Shown here: piece by piece, positions 5,628 to 7,931 of the stretch | Position numbering within the stretch: the stretch's first letter is position 1 | How the letters are laid out: each line of letters begins with the position of its first letter | From: Propionibacteriaceae bacterium | GTDB taxonomy: Bacteria > Actinomycetota > Actinomycetes > Propionibacteriales > Propionibacteriaceae | NCBI GenBank assembly: GCA_020438595.1 | Contig: JAGQUI010000115.1 | Coordinates: 1 to 7,931, forward strand | Reading direction: 5' to 3' | Length of the DNA stretch: 7,931 bases | Program-made: the position numbers and the translations under genes | Notes under the pieces: generated by a model | The model's database searches: none | The model's input: the letters and a program-made list of their open reading frames with translations, nothing else | Told to the model about the DNA's origin: nothing

Positions 5628-5643
5628 TGTCCACCATTGTCCA
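5628..5643. repeat. Tandem TGTCCA pair, 10-bp period, in the divergent promoter region
   Basis: TGTCCA occurs at 5628-5633 and at 5638-5643, one helical turn apart, between the zincin-like and PDZ-Lon genes. Its position is suitable for a binding site affecting either promoter. With only six bases repeated, chance is a serious alternative. Confidence 0.25.
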
Positions 5644-5675
5644 ACACCTGCCAAGTGACGTGTGGCCCGGCACGG

Positions 5676-5681
5676 TAGGGT
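5676..5681 (+). promoter_or_regulatory. Candidate -10 box (TAGGGT) for the protease operon
   Basis: TAGGGT fits TANNNT and would start transcription near 5688, about 40 nt before the chosen GTG at 5729, leaving room for the Shine-Dalgarno sequence. GTGACG (5655-5660) is a possible but closely spaced -35. The promoter would drive the protease, PPA1309 and probably UPF0182 genes. Confidence 0.4.
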
Positions 5682-5715
5682 CGTTGGTCGTAGCAGTGAC
5701 CGGCCCGAGGGCCGC

Positions 5716-5722
5716 GGAAAGG
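5716..5722 (+). promoter_or_regulatory. Shine-Dalgarno GGAAAGG deciding the GTG start at 5729
   Basis: GGAAAGG ends 6 nt before the GTG at 5729. That start puts the membrane anchor directly at the N-terminus (MTKQTWTATV then hydrophobic), as expected for the family. The alternative GTGs at 5696 and 5723 are in frame but worse spaced. Confidence 0.65.
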
Positions 5723-5728
5723 GTGCCC

Positions 5729-6790
5729 GTGACCAAGCAGACGTGGACGGCGACGGTGTCGGCCGTGTTGTTCGTCGTGCTGGCTGCGGTGATCGCACTC
5801 GTCCCGGTGCCCTACGTCACCTGGTCGCCCGGAGCGACCCACGACCTGTTCGGCCAGGTCGACGGCGCGGACGTGATCACGATCACCGGCGCACCGACCT
5901 ACGCCACCACGGGCGAGGTGCTGATGACCACGGTGGCCGTGACCGCCCCCGAGAGCACGCTCAGCCTGCCGGAGGCGTTCTTCGCCTACTGGCTCCCGTC
6001 GCGGGAGGTGCTGCCGCGGGCCGCGGTCTACCGCGAGGGCGAGAACCCCACCGACATCAGCCAGGGCGAGTCGCAGATGATGACCGACTCCCAGTCCGAG
6101 GCCGTGGTGGCTGCCCTGCGGCAGGCCGGGACAGAGGTGCGGACGTGGCCGATGGTCGAGTCGGTCACCGCCTCGGGCTCGGCGAACGGCATCCTCCAGC
6201 CCGGAGACCTGATCCAGAGTGTGACCGCCAACGGGAACACCTCGACCGCAGCCAGCATCCAGGTCGTGCAGGACGCGATCGCCAGCGCGGGCGTCGGCCG
6301 CCCGGTCGACTTCAAGGTGCTCCGGGGTGACGAGCTCATCCCGGTCACCGTGACCACGCGGGCCACCTCCGCGAACCCGGACAAGCCGATCATCGGAATC
6401 ACGCTGACCTCGGGCTACACCTACGGGCCGGACGTGGCGTTCTCGATCGACCCCGCCGTCGGCGGGTCCAGCGCCGGACTCATGTTCGCGCTCGCGATCG
6501 CCGACAAGCTGACCAGTCGGGACATCATCTCGAGTCGCGTGGTCGCCGGCACCGGCACGATCGACGCGGACGGCACGGTGGGCGCGATCGGCGGCGTCCA
6601 GGAGAAGATCGCCGGCGCCGTGCGGGACGGGGCCACGATCTTCCTGCTGCCACGGGCGAACTGCGTCGACGTCGGCACGCCCCCGGCGGGTATCCGCCTG
6701 GTGCCCGTGGACAGCCTCCCCGAGGCGGTGGAGGCCCTGAACACCCTGAACAACCCGCAGGGGGCCGATTCGGTGGCGGGCTGCGGATGA
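5729..6790 (+). CDS. Membrane-anchored PDZ-Lon serine protease (YlbL/DdcP, Rv3194c type)
   Basis: This protein of about 353 residues has an N-terminal membrane anchor (about 8-29, AVLFVVLAAVIALVPVPYV). A PDZ-like domain follows (about 140-210, with GILQPGDLIQSV at 154-165), then a C-terminal Lon-type proteolytic domain (about 230-345). The Ser-Lys dyad is S248 in VGGSSAG and K293 in GGVQEK. Their 45-residue spacing equals the S234/K279 spacing I recall for Bacillus subtilis YlbL. The catalytic part should face the outside, since the anchor is N-terminal with a short cytoplasmic start. In B. subtilis, YlbL (DdcP) degrades a DNA-damage checkpoint inhibitor. Whether that role holds in actinobacteria is unknown. 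It overlaps the next gene by 4 nt (ATGA), so the two are translationally coupled. There is no ATP-binding Lon N-domain, as usual for the family. Confidence 0.92.
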   Translation: MTKQTWTATVSAVLFVVLAAVIALVPVPYVTWSPGATHDLFGQVDGADVITITGAPTYATTGEVLMTTVAVTAPESTLSLPEAFFAYWLPSREVLPRAAVYREGENPTDISQGESQMMTDSQSEAVVAALRQAGTEVRTWPMVESVTASGSANGILQPGDLIQSVTANGNTSTAASIQVVQDAIASAGVGRPVDFKVLRGDELIPVTVTTRATSANPDKPIIGITLTSGYTYGPDVAFSIDPAVGGSSAGLMFALAIADKLTSRDIISSRVVAGTGTIDADGTVGAIGGVQEKIAGAVRDGATIFLLPRANCVDVGTPPAGIRLVPVDSLPEAVEALNTLNNPQGADSVAGCG

Positions 6791-7287
6791 GCGACGCCCT
6801 GGTCGCGGCACTCGTCGAGGTGGAGCGGCACGTAGGACGGCTGGGCTGGGACCAGCCGGCCAGGCTGTTCGCCCTGGTGCGGACGGCGGACCTGCTCGTG
6901 GCCGAGCCGAGCCTGGCCGAGCACCTGTCCGGGGCCACTCCGGACGGCTACAGCTCGATCGAGCAGGAGGACTTCCACCCGGGCACCGACCTGGCTGAGG
7001 CCCTGGCCAGGCTCGCCTGGCCGGAGACGGTCGGCGGCTGCGTCCTGGCCCTGGAGCGGGCGTTCCTGCCGGCCGAAGCGGACGCCGAACTCCCCGAGGA
7101 CCCGGACGCCGCGGCCCGCGCGGTGGCCGAGCACCCGAACCGGCTGGACCTGCGGGTGGTGGTGGGGGTGACCAGGGACGGACTGAGCCACGGCGTGGCG
7201 CGCGTCCGCGGCGAGAACGGCGACCTGCTCTCGGGTGCCGATCTCGTTCCGGCGCTGGCTTCGGCCCTGGCGCATACATTGGAGTGA
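6787..7287 (+). CDS. PPA1309-family protein of unknown function
   Basis: This 166-residue soluble protein matches the actinobacterial PPA1309 family by its opening (ALVAALVEVERHVGRLGWDQP, about 4-24), RLFALVRTADLL (26-37) and the LAWPETVGGCVLALER block (about 77-92). The conserved tail includes HPNRLDLRVVVGVTRDG and ends in a short helix. No catalytic motif, metal site, signal peptide or membrane segment is visible, so no reaction can be proposed. Its ATG lies inside the protease stop (ATGA), showing tight coupling. The family is reported next to the PDZ-Lon gene in many actinobacteria (memory), suggesting a shared role. The strongly acidic stretch (about 97-112) is probably a flexible loop. 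Confidence 0.85.
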   Translation: MSDALVAALVEVERHVGRLGWDQPARLFALVRTADLLVAEPSLAEHLSGATPDGYSSIEQEDFHPGTDLAEALARLAWPETVGGCVLALERAFLPAEADAELPEDPDAAARAVAEHPNRLDLRVVVGVTRDGLSHGVARVRGENGDLLSGADLVPALASALAHTLE

Positions 7288-7316
7288 CCGGCGCGCGCCG
7301 ATGCGCGCGGATCAAT

Positions 7317-7322
7317 GAGGAG
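7317..7322 (+). promoter_or_regulatory. Shine-Dalgarno GAGGAG deciding the GTG start at 7331
   Basis: GAGGAG ends 8 nt before the GTG at 7331. The in-frame GTG at 7322 overlaps the site itself, and the ATG at 7315 is out of frame. Confidence 0.75.
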
Positions 7323-7330
7323 TGAGCAGA

Positions 7331-7931
7331 GTGAACGTGTCGTCCCGGGTGTCGCGACGGGGCCCGCTGGTCCCGACCATCCTGGTGCTGGCCGGCCTGG
7401 TCACCGCCTTCGTGATCTTCTCCGAGCTGTGGACCACGAAGCTGTGGTTCGACTCGGTGGGCTATCCGCAGGTGTTCGGCACCCAGTTGCTCGCCCAGGT
7501 ACTGCTGTTCGGCGGCTTCTTCCTGCTCATGGCGGCGATCGTGGGCGTGAACATGTGGATCGCGTTTTGGCTGCGTCCGACGGCGCGTCGCACCGGCCAG
7601 AGCGCGATCCTCGACCGCTACCGCGACCTGCTCGAGGCGAACATCTGGCTCGCGATCCTGGTCCCGTCGCTGTTCCTCGGGCTCGTCGCCGGGGCGTCCG
7701 CGGTGAGCCACTCGCTGGAGTACCTCGCGTGGTGGAACCGCTCGTCGTTCGGGTCGGCCGACCCGTTCTTCGGGCTCGATGTCGGGTTCTACGTGTTCGA
7801 GTACCCGATCTGGCAGGACGTGCTCTCCTTCCTGATGGGGGCGGTGTTCTTCGCCCTGCTCGCGGCGGCCGCCGTCCACTTCGCGGTCGGCGGGATCGCG
7901 TCGGGCCGCGGCACCGCCTCGAGCCGCGGCG
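7331..7931 (+). CDS. UPF0182 (COG1615) membrane protein, 5' portion only
   Basis: The first 200 codons of a large multi-pass membrane protein of unknown function are present. The reading frame is open to the window edge, so the 3' part is missing. Family members are usually around 900-1000 residues. Visible membrane segments are at about 13-33, 52-81, 103-125 and 163-189. Signatures are LWFDSVGYPQVFGTQLL (38-54) and the DPFFGLDVGFYVFEYP block (144-159), both close to Rv3193c as I remember it. It begins 43 nt after the PPA1309 stop, with no evident terminator between, so co-transcription is likely. The GTG start is set by GAGGAG 8 nt upstream. Its role is not established. Its recurrent placement beside the PDZ-Lon protease suggests an envelope-associated function. 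Confidence 0.9.
   Translation, partial: MNVSSRVSRRGPLVPTILVLAGLVTAFVIFSELWTTKLWFDSVGYPQVFGTQLLAQVLLFGGFFLLMAAIVGVNMWIAFWLRPTARRTGQSAILDRYRDLLEANIWLAILVPSLFLGLVAGASAVSHSLEYLAWWNRSSFGSADPFFGLDVGFYVFEYPIWQDVLSFLMGAVFFALLAAAAVHFAVGGIASGRGTASSRG

Noticed and set aside
7289..7310. GC-rich inverted repeat between PPA1309 and UPF0182 as a terminator
   Set aside because: The stem (CCGgCGCGC with GCGCGCGG) needs a bulge and has no T-tract. It is mostly alternating GC, and the 43-nt gap suggests co-transcription.
5618..7879. A 753-codon minus-strand open frame opposite the protease, PPA1309 and UPF0182 genes
   Set aside because: It is a mirror of three well-supported plus-strand genes, with no protein-like hydrophobic pattern.
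1..7931. tRNA, rRNA, CRISPR array, insertion sequence or attachment site
   Set aside because: I looked for cloverleaf arms, regularly spaced repeats, transposase motifs and terminal inverted repeats and found none convincing.

Overview
The window is GC-rich DNA from an actinobacterium. The GC-biased third codon positions, frequent GTG starts, TANNNT-type -10 boxes close to start codons and the protein families all point that way. The gene order recalls the Mycobacterium tuberculosis Rv3193c-Rv3197 neighbourhood (from memory, no search run), and the protein sequences feel most like Pseudonocardiales. Nothing looks like a mobile element, prophage, CRISPR array or RNA gene. The window is a chromosomal housekeeping neighbourhood that is largely functionally uncharacterised.

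Left part (1-3460): a class I SAM-dependent methyltransferase reads rightward from an apparently leaderless promoter. It converges on a leftward pair made of an RRE/ThiF-like protein (TOMM-cyclodehydratase-related) followed 15 nt later by an ABC1/UbiB-family kinase. Upstream of that pair are a perfect 12-bp direct repeat with a 21-bp period, and a strong hairpin terminator closing a 53-residue zinc-ribbon protein gene (DUF5679-like, GTG start, good Shine-Dalgarno).

Middle part (3460-5728): a 246-bp divergent intergenic region carries a structured leader and a long imperfect inverted repeat. A YgjP/WLM-type metallopeptidase then reads rightward, again apparently leaderless. It converges on a leftward Zincin_2/DUF2342-type gene, and the two stop codons share one CTAG. 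The zincin-like protein appears to have lost the histidine of its usual E-x-x-H site.

Right part (5729-7931): a rightward cluster of a membrane-anchored PDZ-Lon serine protease (YlbL/DdcP and Rv3194c type), a PPA1309-family protein overlapping it by 4 nt, and the first 200 codons of a UPF0182 multi-membrane-segment protein cut off by the window edge.

Taken together, the window holds several proteolysis-related genes: a PDZ-Lon protease, a small HELAH peptidase and a possibly inactive zincin homologue. It also holds an unusual RRE/ThiF plus ABC1-kinase pair. No precursor peptide or YcaO partner for the RRE/ThiF protein is visible here. That pair and its putative operator are the best candidates for undescribed biology.
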